Source of the DNA: Verrucomicrobiaceae bacterium | Lineage (GTDB): Bacteria; Verrucomicrobiota; Verrucomicrobiia; Verrucomicrobiales; Verrucomicrobiaceae | Reading direction: 5' to 3' | Length of the DNA: 62,263 nucleotides | NCBI GenBank assembly: GCA_947458455.1 | Contig: CANGYJ010000019.1 | Coordinates: forward strand, 1 to 62,263 | The notes under the pieces: generated by a model | Told to the model about the DNA's origin: nothing | Database searches by the model: none | What the model saw: the letters and a program-made list of their open reading frames with translations, nothing else | Shown: in pieces, positions 1 to 9,216 of the stretch | How the letters are laid out: each line of letters begins with the position of its first letter | Numbering within the stretch: the first letter of the stretch is position 1 | Program-made: the position numbers and the translations under genes

Positions 1-193
1 CGATAACTTCATACCCATTTGTCAGACGAACCTTCGCCACTTTACGAAGAGCAGAGTTCGGCTTCTTCGGCGTGCGGGTCATCACCTGGAGGCACACGCC
101 ACGGCGCTGCGGGCACTTAGCGAGCGCGGGCGACTTTGACTTCACCGCTTTATCTTTGCGGCCGTGTCTGACGAGTTGATTGATTGTGGGCAT
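1..193 (-). CDS. rpsL: 30S ribosomal protein S12, 5' part (runs off the left edge)
   Basis: The reverse strand from the ATG at 193 encodes the first 64 residues of ribosomal protein S12, beginning [15 protein letters not shown] and including the highly conserved [12 protein letters not shown] segment at about residues 40-51. S12 lies at the decoding centre of the small subunit. The lysines of the TPKKP motif, where streptomycin-resistance substitutions occur in other bacteria, are present, so the visible part looks wild type. The C-terminal half and stop lie outside the window. In most bacteria rpsL is followed by rpsG and fusA, which would also be to the left. The start is preceded by an A/G-containing stretch (GAGCTCTTTTTTAACCACC on the coding strand) without a clear Shine-Dalgarno motif at normal spacing. 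Identification is firm from the sequence itself. Confidence 0.97.
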   Translation of the reverse strand, partial: MPTINQLVRHGRKDKAVKSKSPALAKCPQRRGVCLQVMTRTPKKPNSALRKVAKVRLTNGYEVI

Positions 194-691
194 GGTGGTT
201 AAAAAAGAGCTGCTTTCGGAGCAATGACCGGTTCCGGTTCCGAATGACAGTACCACCACCCACTGAAGGGTCTGCGGCACAGATTTTTCCGGTTCTGGCT
301 CCGATAATCGCATGAATCACCGAAGTGAATCATTGCCGGCCTCTGGGGAGAGGACCTGGCTTGGGAGCGCGGACCTTGGCGAGTCGCTGAAGATGCGCAA
401 GCCCTTAATTCAGCTTTTTGAATGTTTTGTATCCGCCGGTGCGCCGGTTGATGTGAAACTGAGAGATTGAGCTGCGAAGATCAAGCGTGTCTCTTCCTTG
501 GTATCGTCACCTTAACGCTTGTTCCCGATTGAAAGCGGTGTCGCTGAACGGACCGCCCCTTTGCTCGTCAGCGGCCGCGCTCCACTACGCTTCGCGACGA
601 AATCACATTCCTCCCGACGTTTTTTGCGACCTCCTATGAGACAACGTTTAGGAAATGGAGCTCAGCGGCGCGATGCCACTCAACGCAAGCC
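194..691. other. Intergenic region between divergent rpsL and a secreted-protein gene
   Basis: This is the only gene-free stretch over 300 bases. It lies between divergently transcribed genes, so it should carry the rpsL promoter and leader on the reverse strand and the promoter of the gene at 692 on the forward strand. I see no convincing -35/-10 pair, no tRNA and no terminator-type hairpin with a T tract. It contains short GGTTC/GGAACC-like repeats near 228-242 and 288-300. An open reverse-strand frame from about 514 down to 395 looks compositionally protein-like but has no start codon and is not called. Confidence 0.5.
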
Positions 692-1588
692 ATGAAAACA
701 CTCATTATCATTTCGCTAAGCGCCTTCGTCCTTCACGCGCAGGATTTATGCCGACAGCCTTCATCGGAAGCGATGGCAAAAAACGCGGGAGTGAAGCTTC
801 CACAGCTGCCGTGGCATGCAGCGAATGTGTGGTGGGACTTTGGGGGACCGGTGGAGCATTTCACGTCGTTGGAGGTCGATGTGACGATCGACCGGGATGT
901 GCCGGAGGATTATAATTTGTACATCTCGCCCTGCGGCATCGCGAAGATCAATGGTTTGCAATTCTACGGCGGCATCCAGACGAACATCAACGGCTGGGCG
1001 GACAAGGAGAGCCGTGAACGCGTGCATCGCGGCAAGGGTGGCATTTTTTCGCGTTGGTCGAGCGACAAGACGACGCCCATCGGATTGGAGCATGTGCGCA
1101 CGGCTGCGGAGGACTGCCTGGTGGAGAGCGCGGGCTACGAGGGTGAGTTCGCGAGTGTGCGGCGGCCGTTTGCGTGGACAAAGGGGACTTATACTTGGTG
1201 CATCACGAAAGGTGCGACGGAGGGCGAAAGCACCTGGTTCACCTGCACGATCCGCGTTGCGAAGGGGGTGGTGCATGAGGTGGGCAGTTTGCGCTTTGAA
1301 GGCACGGATTTCACCTTTTGGGAGAGGCATTCAGCCTTCGTGGAGGTGTACAGCACATCGAAGATTCCGAAGTCCGGCATTCCGAAGGTGACGGTGACTT
1401 TTGGATGGCCGCGACTGAACGGGATGAAGGTGCCGCTGAAAAAGGCGCATGCATATTACCCCGACAAAGACGGCCCAGACTCACCCGATTGCGCGTGGGT
1501 GAAGGCGAAGGGCGAAAAATGCGCCGTCGAAGTCGGCCCCATCTTCAAACGCGATGAGGCGAAGCGGCGGCATGAGCTGCTGCGATGA
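692..1588 (+). CDS. Secreted protein, possibly DUF3472-like
   Basis: A 298-residue protein with a short signal peptide (about residues 1-17, cleavage after HAQ). The mature part begins with aromatic-rich sequence (WWDFGGPVEHF) and a beta-strand-rich segment with NLYISPCGI and FYGGIQTNINGW at about residues 75-102. Those two blocks resemble extracellular proteins annotated as DUF3472, whose biochemical role is unknown. No catalytic motif could be identified. It is divergent from rpsL and followed after 7 bp by a convergent peptidase gene, so it appears to be a single-gene unit. The start is chosen because it begins the signal peptide. The family assignment is tentative; export is better supported. 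Confidence 0.7.
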   Translation: MKTLIIISLSAFVLHAQDLCRQPSSEAMAKNAGVKLPQLPWHAANVWWDFGGPVEHFTSLEVDVTIDRDVPEDYNLYISPCGIAKINGLQFYGGIQTNINGWADKESRERVHRGKGGIFSRWSSDKTTPIGLEHVRTAAEDCLVESAGYEGEFASVRRPFAWTKGTYTWCITKGATEGESTWFTCTIRVAKGVVHEVGSLRFEGTDFTFWERHSAFVEVYSTSKIPKSGIPKVTVTFGWPRLNGMKVPLKKAHAYYPDKDGPDSPDCAWVKAKGEKCAVEVGPIFKRDEAKRRHELLR

Positions 1589-1595
1589 AAATCTG

Positions 1596-3827
1596 CTACA
1601 AATGCTCCTTCAAATAGCTCGTCATGAGCTCGTAGAGGTGGCGTGAGGTGCCTTTGCCGGTGTTGATGGCGTGATCGCGGTTCGGGTAAGGCATGACGGT
1701 AAAGGCTTTGTTATGGATGATGAGTTCATTGATAAGCTTTTCGACGCCTTGGTAGTGGACGTTGTCATCGCCGGTGCCGTGGATGAGGAGGAGGTGGCCT
1801 TGAAGGGATTTGGCACGGGTGATGGGGGAACCGGCGGTGTAGGCTTTGAGCTGGTCCTTCGGCAGGCCCATGTAGCGTTCCTCGTAGATGGTGTCGTAGA
1901 GGCGGCGGTCGGGCACGGGGGCGACGGCGATGGCAGTGCGGTAGAGGTCGGGATACTGGAAGATCGCATCGAGGCTGCTGGTGCCGCCGCCGCTCCAGCC
2001 CCAGATGCCGACGCGTTGAGGATCGAGAAAGGTGAATTGCTTCAACAAAGCCCGCACGCCGACGGCTTCTTCGCGAGCGTTCAAGATGCCGAGCTGGAGA
2101 TGCGCGGCCTTGCGCCAATCACGGCCTTTAGGCGCAGGCGTGCCGCGGGTGTCCACGCTGGCGATGACGCAGCCCTGCTGGGCGAGCATGGCATGCCAGA
2201 GCATCTTTTGGCCGCCCCAGGAATCTTTGACAGTCTGCCCGGCGGGCTCGCCATAGACGTTCATAAGCAGCGGATGCTTCCTTTGAGGATCGAGATGGGC
2301 CGGGGTCATGATCCAGGCATCGGCCTGAATGCCTTCACCGATGTCCACGCGGAGGAATTGGGTCTTGGGAAGGTTCAAGGCAGCGAGTTTTTCGCGAAGC
2401 TTGGTTTGTGGCTTAAGTGTGCGCTTGGTAAGGTGCTCGGGGAGTGTGATGAGATCGACGACGGGCGGTGAACTGAAGCTGGAATGGGTGTGAATGGCCC
2501 AGCGGGTGTCTTCGCTGAAGTTGTAGGTGTGGGTGCCGGGTTGATCGGCGGGTGAGAGGCGTTGGGCTTCGCCGCTGCCTTCGAGGCTGGCGCGGTAGAG
2601 GTAGCGCTGGGTGGGGTTTTCGGGGGAGGCGTAGAAGTAGAGGTCGCCGTTTTTGACATCATTGACCTTGGTGACTTCGATGACGTCGAAGGGGCCGGTG
2701 GTGATGGGGGTGAGTTTGCCGCTGAGAGTGGCGCGGTAGGCGTGACGCCATCCTCTGCGTTCGCTGAGCCAGAGGAAGTCGTCGCCGATCCAGCGGATGG
2801 GGTTGTCGTTGTCGATCCAGGCGGGGTCGGTTTCGGTAAGGATGAGGCGTGTCTCGCCAGTGGTAGGATCGGCGAGGAAGACGCGGAGGGTGTTTTGCAG
2901 GCGGTTGAACTGCTGCAGGAGCACGGATTTGCCATCGGGGGTCCATTCGGCATGCGGGAGGTAGTGCTCGCGAGGATCGCCGGGCACTTTGAGCCATGTG
3001 ATGATGCTACCAGTGGCGGCGATGATGCCGAGGCGTGTGGCGGAGTTCTTTTCGCCGGCTTTTGGATAGGGAAAGGTGGTGATGCGGGGGTAGGTGCCAT
3101 CGGTTTGATTGATGAGGGAGAAGCGCTTCACTCCCTTTGTGTCGAACTGCCAGAGGAGGAGCTGCTTGCCGTCGGGACTCCAGCGGTAGCAATCGCGGAG
3201 GCTGAGTTCTTCTTCGTTCACCCAGTCGGAGGTGCCGTTGATGAGGGTATCGGAGCCGTCGGTGGTGAGGGCCGTGATTTTCAGGTCTGCTAGGCCTTGG
3301 ACCTGAAGGTTATTTTTGCGCACAAAGGCCACGCGGCTGCCATCGGGGGAGAATTTGGCAAACATGAGCGTCGAGGGAGCGGCATCACCGCCGAGCTTGG
3401 TGAGTGCTTTCGTGGCGAGATCGAGCAGCCAGTAGTCGCCACGGGTGTTTTTGCGCCATACCTTCTTCGTGTGGGTGAAAAGCAGCGCTTTGGACTCGTC
3501 GGCATTGAACTCGAAGCTGTCCACGGTGAGCGGCTTCTTTTCGCCTTTCGGGGTCAAAGCCTTGGCGGAGGTGAGAATGGTCTGCTTGCCGGTTTCGACA
3601 TGGTTTTGGACGAGATCCTTGCCGTCTTTGCCTTCGGCAGGTTTTTCGAGAGTAAAGTAGGAGGCGCTGATCTTGCTCCACTTGAGCGAGGGCATCTTTT
3701 CCTCGTCGAACTCCTTGTCGGTGAAGATGCGGGCAAGCGTGAGCTGGGCGGGATCGGGCTTCGCAGGCTCGGCATGGAGGCCGGTAAGGGCGTGAACGGC
3801 GATCAGCAGGAAGAGCGGGGCTTTCAT
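1596..3827 (-). CDS. Dipeptidyl peptidase IV family serine peptidase (S9B)
   Basis: A 743-residue exported prolyl-dipeptidyl peptidase of MEROPS family S9, cleaving X-Pro dipeptides from peptide N-termini in the periplasm or outside the cell. A signal peptide covers about residues 1-19 (MKAPLFLLIAVHALTGLHA). The N-terminal two-thirds is the beta-propeller with WSPDGK-type repeats; it includes the DWVNEEE segment that corresponds to the Glu-Glu substrate-binding motif of DPP4. The C-terminal alpha/beta-hydrolase domain carries the triad: Ser612 in GWSGGG, Asp687/688 in GTGDDNVH and His719 in RDHAI. Length matches the family. The frame stays open far upstream of 3827, but only this ATG starts a signal peptide. 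It stands alone, between two convergent or divergent neighbours. Function is well supported by motifs. Confidence 0.93.
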   Translation of the reverse strand: MKAPLFLLIAVHALTGLHAEPAKPDPAQLTLARIFTDKEFDEEKMPSLKWSKISASYFTLEKPAEGKDGKDLVQNHVETGKQTILTSAKALTPKGEKKPLTVDSFEFNADESKALLFTHTKKVWRKNTRGDYWLLDLATKALTKLGGDAAPSTLMFAKFSPDGSRVAFVRKNNLQVQGLADLKITALTTDGSDTLINGTSDWVNEEELSLRDCYRWSPDGKQLLLWQFDTKGVKRFSLINQTDGTYPRITTFPYPKAGEKNSATRLGIIAATGSIITWLKVPGDPREHYLPHAEWTPDGKSVLLQQFNRLQNTLRVFLADPTTGETRLILTETDPAWIDNDNPIRWIGDDFLWLSERRGWRHAYRATLSGKLTPITTGPFDVIEVTKVNDVKNGDLYFYASPENPTQRYLYRASLEGSGEAQRLSPADQPGTHTYNFSEDTRWAIHTHSSFSSPPVVDLITLPEHLTKRTLKPQTKLREKLAALNLPKTQFLRVDIGEGIQADAWIMTPAHLDPQRKHPLLMNVYGEPAGQTVKDSWGGQKMLWHAMLAQQGCVIASVDTRGTPAPKGRDWRKAAHLQLGILNAREEAVGVRALLKQFTFLDPQRVGIWGWSGGGTSSLDAIFQYPDLYRTAIAVAPVPDRRLYDTIYEERYMGLPKDQLKAYTAGSPITRAKSLQGHLLLIHGTGDDNVHYQGVEKLINELIIHNKAFTVMPYPNRDHAINTGKGTSRHLYELMTSYLKEHL

Positions 3828-3926
3828 GCCGCATGGTGAAGGGCTAGCGGGGAGGTGTCTTGGCGATTTTTTGACGGAAGGCCGGGCTTGGCTCGATTTT
3901 CGGAGAAAATTGGCCACTCTGGCTGG

Positions 3927-4556
3927 ATGAACATGCCTGCCTGGATCGAATACTTTGCCGTGGCCATCTGTGCGATCACTGCGGTGCTGGCAGCGGAAGG
4001 TAAGCGCATTGATCTCTTCGGCGTGCTGGTGCTGGCACTGGTGACGGCGGTGGGGGGCGGGACGGTTCGCGATCTTTGTTTGGGCGTGCGGCCGGTATTT
4101 TGGATCGAGCAGCCTCAGGTAGTTTGGACGGCGCTGATCGCAGCGGCGGTGACGTTCATTATTGTGCGTTTCACACATCTGCCCTCTCGGCTGCTGGATG
4201 TGGCGGATGCGTTTGGGCTGGCCTTGTTTGGCATCGCAGGCACGGAGAAAGCGCTGGCCTTTGGCACGCCGGGCATCGTGGCGGTGCTGCTGGGCATCGT
4301 GACGGGCGTGGCGGGCGGCATTCTGCGGGATGTGCTGCGCCGTGAAATCCCCTGGGTGTTCCAGGCGGAGGTGGATCTGTATGCGACGGCGGTGTTTGCC
4401 GGCGCGGTAGTATTTGTGCTGCTGCGTGAGTATCTGCCGCCGTCCGAAACGCATCGCTACATCGGCATGGCCACCATTCTGCTGATCCGCCTTGCGGCGA
4501 TGCGCTGGAAGCTGCGGCTGCCAACGTATCGGACGCGAGGCTCGGGAACTGATTAA
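3927..4556 (+). CDS. TRIC/YicG-type (UPF0126) membrane protein
   Basis: A polytopic inner-membrane protein of about 209 residues with six to seven hydrophobic segments. Two internal repeats each carry the family signature, VGGGTVRDL and VAGGILRDV, typical of the bacterial UPF0126/TRIC family. Prokaryotic TRIC proteins form trimeric potassium-permeable channels; some YicG relatives have been linked to glycine transport, so the permeant species here is uncertain. I place the start at 3927 (MNMPAWIEYF), directly before the first membrane helix; a start at 3933 is equally possible, and an upstream in-frame ATG at 3855 would add a hydrophilic extension. The 3' end overlaps the convergent phoH gene by 4 bp. 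Confidence 0.85.
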   Translation: MNMPAWIEYFAVAICAITAVLAAEGKRIDLFGVLVLALVTAVGGGTVRDLCLGVRPVFWIEQPQVVWTALIAAAVTFIIVRFTHLPSRLLDVADAFGLALFGIAGTEKALAFGTPGIVAVLLGIVTGVAGGILRDVLRREIPWVFQAEVDLYATAVFAGAVVFVLLREYLPPSETHRYIGMATILLIRLAAMRWKLRLPTYRTRGSGTD

Positions 4557-6112
4557 AGCAACCTCGCAGCAGCTTCGGCGAGCGGACTGCGCTCGCCTTT
4601 GACCAGCGGGACGTGGGCAGCGAAGGGCTGGCCGCGCATGCGCTGGCGGGTGTACACGAGACCGTTGCTGCGGGCATCGACGTAAGGGTTGTCGATCTGC
4701 GCGGGATCGCCGACGAGGACGAGCTTCGAACCACGGGACATGCGGGTGACGATGGTCTTGGCCTCCAGCGGCGTGAGCTGCTGCGCCTCGTCGAGCACGA
4801 AGAATCGATCAGGAATGCTGCGACCGCGAATGTAGCAGAGGGCTTCCACTTCGATGACGCCCGACTGAATGAGGTGGTCGTAGGGAGCGGCGGGCGTCTG
4901 CATCTTGGCGGGATCGGGCATGAAGCGATTTTGCTTCTTGCGGGCAGGTCCTTGCGTATTTTCGATGGGCCGCATGAGCAGATCGAGCGCGTCATAGACG
5001 GGCTGCAGCCACGGGCGCATCTTTTCCTGAAGCGATCCAGGAAGGAAGCCCACCGTCTGCCCCATGGCGACGATAGGACGGCTGACGGTAAGGCCCTGAT
5101 AGGTGCGGTCAAAGACCTGCTGGAGCCCAGCAGCCACGGCGAGGAGTGTCTTGCCCGTGCCTGCCTGGCCGTAGCAGGTAACGAGGCTGATCTCGGGATC
5201 TAGCAAGGCATCAAGGAGGCAGACCTGACCGAGGTTCATCGGCTTGATGGAGTGGCCCTGCCCTACTTTGATGCACTCAGGTGCTCGCAGGCGGACGAAT
5301 TCCCCCTGAGCGTTGAAGCGGGCGGGGATGGTGGCCTTTTCGCCGGCGGAAAGCAGGGCGAAGTCATTCACCGCGAGCGCAGAGACACGGGCATCGGTGA
5401 TCGTGAGGCGGCCGCTGCTGGCATAGCGCTGCAATTCGTGGCCGGTGACCTCGATACGGGCGATCTCAAAATTCGAGACCTCACGCGGAGCGACCTTGTC
5501 GTGGAGGTAATCTTCGCACTCGATGCCCACGGCGCGGGCTTTAAGCTGCATGTTCAAATCCTTGCTGACGAGGATGACTGGCATCTTCAAGGTATCGCGG
5601 AGGAGTAGCGTGCAGGCGATGATGCGGTGATCGGCCTTGTCGAGATCGTGGAAGATGCCTTCGAAAGCGGTGATGCTGGCGTGCTTCCGTGCCTCGCCGG
5701 GATCATACACGGCGATGCGGATGCGGCCGCCTCCGGGCGTGGCTACCCCGTGGGTGACATCCGCTCCGGCGGGAAACATCTGCATGAGCGCCCGATGCAC
5801 CTCGCGGGCATTGGCTCCACGTTCGGTCATCTCATTTTTAAAGCGGTCCAGCTCGCTGAGGACATCCACAGGGATGCAAATGTGATGCTCCTCAAAACGG
5901 TGAATGCATGCGGGATCGTGCAGGAGGACGTTGGTATCGAGAACGAAGGTCTTGGTGCCGACAACGGTTTCGGGAGCACGGGCGGGACGCTTTCGGCGGG
6001 AGGAGGCGGATTTGGTTGGCAAGGGAGGAGAAGGGGGCTGTGAACCGGAACTGGCAGGGCGGGATTCGATGAGGGTCGAACTGACTACGTTGGAATGGTC
6101 GTCGCGGTCCAT
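4553..6112 (-). CDS. PIN-PhoH fusion protein (PhoH2-type ATPase)
   Basis: A 519-residue cytoplasmic protein combining a PIN ribonuclease-like domain (about residues 53-195) with a PhoH P-loop ATPase domain (about 275-519). PIN acidic residues are visible at Asp59 (LDTNVLL), Glu87 and Asp158/Asp161. The ATPase has Walker A GQAGTGKT at 315-322 and Walker B FFVLDEAQ at 437-444. PhoH2 proteins with this architecture have sequence-specific RNA unwinding and cleavage activity in the characterised mycobacterial case, so an RNA-processing role is the best inference. A low-complexity, basic, proline/serine-rich stretch fills residues 15-47. No antitoxin gene adjoins it. The gene overlaps the convergent TRIC gene by 4 bp. 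Confidence 0.93.
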   Translation of the reverse strand: MDRDDHSNVVSSTLIESRPASSGSQPPSPPLPTKSASSRRKRPARAPETVVGTKTFVLDTNVLLHDPACIHRFEEHHICIPVDVLSELDRFKNEMTERGANAREVHRALMQMFPAGADVTHGVATPGGGRIRIAVYDPGEARKHASITAFEGIFHDLDKADHRIIACTLLLRDTLKMPVILVSKDLNMQLKARAVGIECEDYLHDKVAPREVSNFEIARIEVTGHELQRYASSGRLTITDARVSALAVNDFALLSAGEKATIPARFNAQGEFVRLRAPECIKVGQGHSIKPMNLGQVCLLDALLDPEISLVTCYGQAGTGKTLLAVAAGLQQVFDRTYQGLTVSRPIVAMGQTVGFLPGSLQEKMRPWLQPVYDALDLLMRPIENTQGPARKKQNRFMPDPAKMQTPAAPYDHLIQSGVIEVEALCYIRGRSIPDRFFVLDEAQQLTPLEAKTIVTRMSRGSKLVLVGDPAQIDNPYVDARSNGLVYTRQRMRGQPFAAHVPLVKGERSPLAEAAARLL

Positions 6113-6325
6113 GATGGGTTGGAGGGTGGTTGTGCCATCGGTGTTCGATGGCGGGTTGGGTCGGTAGCCTTGTGGCGCAGTGACTGTGCCAAGCGTGCCG
6201 TTCCAGTGCTGTGATTATTGGGATGAATCACGGTAATTACCGGAGACTGTCAGAGAGTGAATATCGCGGCAAGGGTTTATTCACATTGTGGAAGTTTATT
6301 CACACTTGGCCCATACCCTGATACC

Positions 6326-6357
6326 AAAAAAATGGGAGCGATCCGAAGACCGCTCCC
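6326..6357 (-). terminator. Rho-independent terminator of the lipoprotein gene
   Basis: A perfect 7-bp stem, GGGAGCG at 6334-6340 paired with CGCTCCC at 6351-6357, has a 10-nt loop. Read on the reverse strand it is followed by A then seven T (6326-6332). It lies 24 nt beyond the stop of the reverse-strand lipoprotein gene. Confidence 0.88.
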
Positions 6358-6381
6358 GTGAGAGTGACGTTGGTAGGAAGA

Positions 6382-6771
6382 TTACTTCGTGGCAGAAGCA
6401 CGACCGCCAGAACCCATGCTGTAGCTATCCATGACGGGCGTCTGAGGAGCTGCGCCTTTCCAGCCAGAACCGGGGAGGGCGTATTTACGAGGATACTGCT
6501 CCTGCACGCTGCCCACCATCCAAGGCTTTGTCTCGGCCAGGAAGAGTGTGCCGTAGCGGGCCCGGGAGCGCTTCACGAACTCAGCGTTGGGGTCTTCGGA
6601 ATTTTTGAGACTACCGAAGACGCTGCCGCCATTGCCGACATCATCCTCACCACCGTAAGGAGCAAAAGCATCAGCCCCACTGGCCTGACGACCACCGATG
6701 GTCGTGTTCGGCGAAAAAGGCATGCATGAGGAAAGAAGAGCCGCGAGGGCGAGCGTGAAAATCAATTTCAT
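6382..6771 (-). CDS. Small lipoprotein, unknown function
   Basis: A 129-residue predicted lipoprotein. The N-terminus MKLIFTLALAALLSSC is a lipoprotein signal with the lipobox ending at Cys16. The mature part is hydrophilic, rich in Gly and Ser, with an acidic patch (GGEDDVGNGG) and no domain I recognise. The ATG at 6771 is chosen because it starts the lipoprotein signal. A perfect -35 hexamer TTGACA sits at 6807-6812 and would give a very short leader. The coding-strand sequence just before the start, CATCCTCCT, is the complement of a Shine-Dalgarno motif rather than one. Transcription ends at the hairpin at 6326-6357, so this is a monocistronic unit, divergent from the DUF1549 gene at 6927. 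Confidence 0.8.
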   Translation of the reverse strand: MKLIFTLALAALLSSCMPFSPNTTIGGRQASGADAFAPYGGEDDVGNGGSVFGSLKNSEDPNAEFVKRSRARYGTLFLAETKPWMVGSVQEQYPRKYALPGSGWKGAAPQTPVMDSYSMGSGGRASATK

Positions 6772-6782
6772 AGGAGGATGAG

Positions 6783-6812
6783 ATTTTGACGGGAGACTGC
6801 CCTGTTTGTCAA
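6783..6812 (-). promoter_or_regulatory. Sigma70-like promoter for the lipoprotein gene
   Basis: On the reverse strand a perfect TTGACA (6812-6807) is followed after 18 nt by CAAAAT (6788-6783), four matches to TATAAT. Initiation about 7 nt downstream would fall near 6776, only some 5 nt before the ATG at 6771. It is a sequence match only. Confidence 0.5.
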
Positions 6813-6926
6813 AGTTTTTTCCTCTTGGTAAAGACATCCTGGCACAAATCACCGGTGAGATCGTGAAAGAGGCCAGAAGTGGCATCGTTTTCGCGCATCC
6901 AACACCCCCAAAACCTCCGTTCCCCC

Positions 6927-9206
6927 ATGAAAATCCCCCTTTGCAGCTTCGTGGCCATTTTTGCCCTTTCCGGCCTCGCTAGCGCCGCGCCCGATCTGAA
7001 AGCCACGGCGGCAAAAATCGACGAATTGATTCTCGCGAAGCTCGCGAAAGAGAAAATCCAGCCCAACGCCCAGGCCAGCGACGAGGTTTTCGTGCGCCGG
7101 GTCTATCTCGACATCGTCGGCCGCATTCCCTCGATCAAGGAGACCACGGATTTCCTCGCCGATCAGGCCACCGACAAGCGGGCGAAGCTTATCGACGAGC
7201 TGTTGGCCTCCGATGGCTACACGCAAAACTACTTCAATTATTGGTCGGACATCCTGCGCCTCCGCTCGCAGCTTGCTGTGGGCAACAGCCAGCCTGCCGG
7301 TGCCGCCTACGCCACCTGGCTGCGCCAGGCCCTCGACAAAAACATGCCCTACGACCAAATGGTGCGTGAGATGGTCACCGCCGATGGCAAGACCTATGAA
7401 AATGGCGCGGTGGGCTTTTACCTCCGCGATTACAACATGCCGCTCGATAACATGGCGGTCACCACGCAGGTCTTCCTCGGCACCAGCATGGTCTGCGCCC
7501 AGTGCCACAATCACCCCTTCGATAAATGGACCCAGATGGACTACTATCAAATGGCCGCCCACACCTACGGCATGACCGGCACGAACGGCCTTAGCAATCC
7601 CCTGCTCGCGGGTGTCTTCGGCGGCGGTTATGGCGACAAAGGCGCGAAAGCCAAGGGCAAGAAGGCCAAACCTTCGGCCGAACTCACCGCCCTCATTCCA
7701 CAAGGCATTGAGCGCAAAGACATGAGCAAGGCCATGAGCGAGATCCTCCGCCCGCTGCGCTACAACACCGTCCTCGACCACTCGGACAAAAAAGCACTCC
7801 CCCTGCCCCACGATTATCAATACACCGACGCCAAGCCGAAGTCCGTCGTCTCGCCCTTCATCCCGGCCGCCTTCTCCAAAGATGGCAAGATCGTCAAAAA
7901 CGATGAAAAGCCCGTCGATTCCTACGCCGGCTGGATGACCTCGAAGGACAATCCGCGCTTCACCCTCGTCATCGCGAATCGCCTTTGGAAAAAGGCCATG
8001 GGCATGGGCCTCATCGAACCCGTCGATGAGATCACCGATTCCACCGTGCCGAGCAATCCAGCCCTCATGTCCTTCCTCGAACAGACCATGAAGGACCTGA
8101 ACTACGACATGAAAGCCTTCCTGCGTGTGATCTACAACAGCGCCGCCTACCAGCGTGCCGCCTACACCAAGGATGTCGAGCTGGGCGAGCTCTACCACTT
8201 CCCTGGCCCGCTCCTCCGCCGCATGAGCGCCGAGCAGATCTGGGACAGCATGGTCACGCTTTACAAACCCAATTCGGACACGCCCAGCATTCAGTCCAAG
8301 ATCGACCGCGACTCCACCATCCGCAAAATCGAGTGGCTCGACCGCTCCCTCAATGCGCTGACACCGAAAGAACTCACCAAGGCCACTGCCGCCGTCGCCT
8401 TGAAGCAGAAACAGCTCGCCGCGGATGTGCGCAAAGCCCAGGAGCAGCTCACCGAGGCCAGCAAAAACAAAGATGAAGACGCCATCCGCGCCGCGAAGAA
8501 GGTCGTGAGCAACCAGCGCAAGGCCATCGACGAGGCCGCCGAGGAGATCGTCTATAGCACCGGCTTCAAAAAATTCGCCGAACTGGCCCGCGAAGGCAAA
8601 CTCGACGAGCAGGTGAAGGACGAGGAGTTCGCCAAGGAAATCGCCGCCGCCATCACGGGCAAAGATGGCAAGGACCTCTCGCTCGACGAAGCCTTGGCGA
8701 TCTACAACAAAGGTCTCCGCACCCGCCTCACCGAGCAGCAAAAGACCCGCATGAAGCGTGATGCCGAGAACCTCAAGGCCGACACCAAAGAAGAACTCGC
8801 CTCTCTGAAGGCATGGGAAAACTTCCGCGATACCTACATGATCCGCTCCGCCGATCTCCGCAGCCCGGCGCCGAACGGCCACTTCCTCCGCGAATTCGGC
8901 CAGAGCGACCGCGAACTCGTCGAAAACGCCAGCGATGACGCCACCGTCGGCCAGGCTCTCATGCTGCTGAATGGCAAGACCTTCAGCAATCTGATGAATC
9001 CCTACACGATGATCTCCCGCGCCGTTCGCAAGGCGGAGACCGCCGAGCAAACCATAGACACCATCTACCTCGCCCTATTCAGCCGCAAAGCCACCGCCGA
9101 GGAGCAGGAGCTGCTCAAAGGCATCGTGGACAAAAACACCGTTACGAACAAAGGCGATGCCCTCTGGGCCGTGCTGAACACCCGCCAGTTCTACTTCATC
9201 CAGTAA
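6927..9206 (+). CDS. DUF1549/DUF1553 secreted protein
   Basis: A 759-residue exported protein with a signal peptide (about residues 1-20, ending ASAAP). It has the DUF1549 domain N-terminally (VRRVYLDIVGRIPS, then a CAQCHNHPFD motif resembling a c-type haem CxxCH site near residue 198) and the DUF1553 domain C-terminally (NPRFTLVIANRLWKKAMGMG and related blocks). A Lys/Glu-rich, probably coiled-coil stretch lies between about residues 485 and 560. Such proteins are greatly expanded in Planctomycetes and Verrucomicrobia and often lie beside DUF1501 genes; their biochemical role is not established. Unlike the paralogue at 21455 it lacks the N-terminal PSCyt1 domain. The start is set at the signal peptide; an in-frame ATG at 6879 would add a hydrophilic leader. 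Confidence 0.9.
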   Translation: MKIPLCSFVAIFALSGLASAAPDLKATAAKIDELILAKLAKEKIQPNAQASDEVFVRRVYLDIVGRIPSIKETTDFLADQATDKRAKLIDELLASDGYTQNYFNYWSDILRLRSQLAVGNSQPAGAAYATWLRQALDKNMPYDQMVREMVTADGKTYENGAVGFYLRDYNMPLDNMAVTTQVFLGTSMVCAQCHNHPFDKWTQMDYYQMAAHTYGMTGTNGLSNPLLAGVFGGGYGDKGAKAKGKKAKPSAELTALIPQGIERKDMSKAMSEILRPLRYNTVLDHSDKKALPLPHDYQYTDAKPKSVVSPFIPAAFSKDGKIVKNDEKPVDSYAGWMTSKDNPRFTLVIANRLWKKAMGMGLIEPVDEITDSTVPSNPALMSFLEQTMKDLNYDMKAFLRVIYNSAAYQRAAYTKDVELGELYHFPGPLLRRMSAEQIWDSMVTLYKPNSDTPSIQSKIDRDSTIRKIEWLDRSLNALTPKELTKATAAVALKQKQLAADVRKAQEQLTEASKNKDEDAIRAAKKVVSNQRKAIDEAAEEIVYSTGFKKFAELAREGKLDEQVKDEEFAKEIAAAITGKDGKDLSLDEALAIYNKGLRTRLTEQQKTRMKRDAENLKADTKEELASLKAWENFRDTYMIRSADLRSPAPNGHFLREFGQSDRELVENASDDATVGQALMLLNGKTFSNLMNPYTMISRAVRKAETAEQTIDTIYLALFSRKATAEEQELLKGIVDKNTVTNKGDALWAVLNTRQFYFIQ

Positions 9207-9216
9207 AGCAGCCTGC

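Noticed and set aside
395..514. A reverse-strand frame near rpsL reading ...SSISQFHINRRTGGYKTFKKLN then stop
   Set aside because: It looks protein-like but is only about 34 codons after a stop and has no start codon.
3828..4454. An N-terminal extension of the dipeptidyl peptidase of about 200 residues
   Set aside because: The frame is open but would bury the signal peptide and runs antisense to the TRIC-family gene.
6849..9050. A 700-codon open frame antisense to the DUF1549/DUF1553 gene
   Set aside because: It is compositional: high GC leaves the complementary frame open. The forward frame has a signal peptide and conserved motifs; the reverse has none. The same applies to long antisense frames at 22124-23434, 29846-31705 and 33243-35162.
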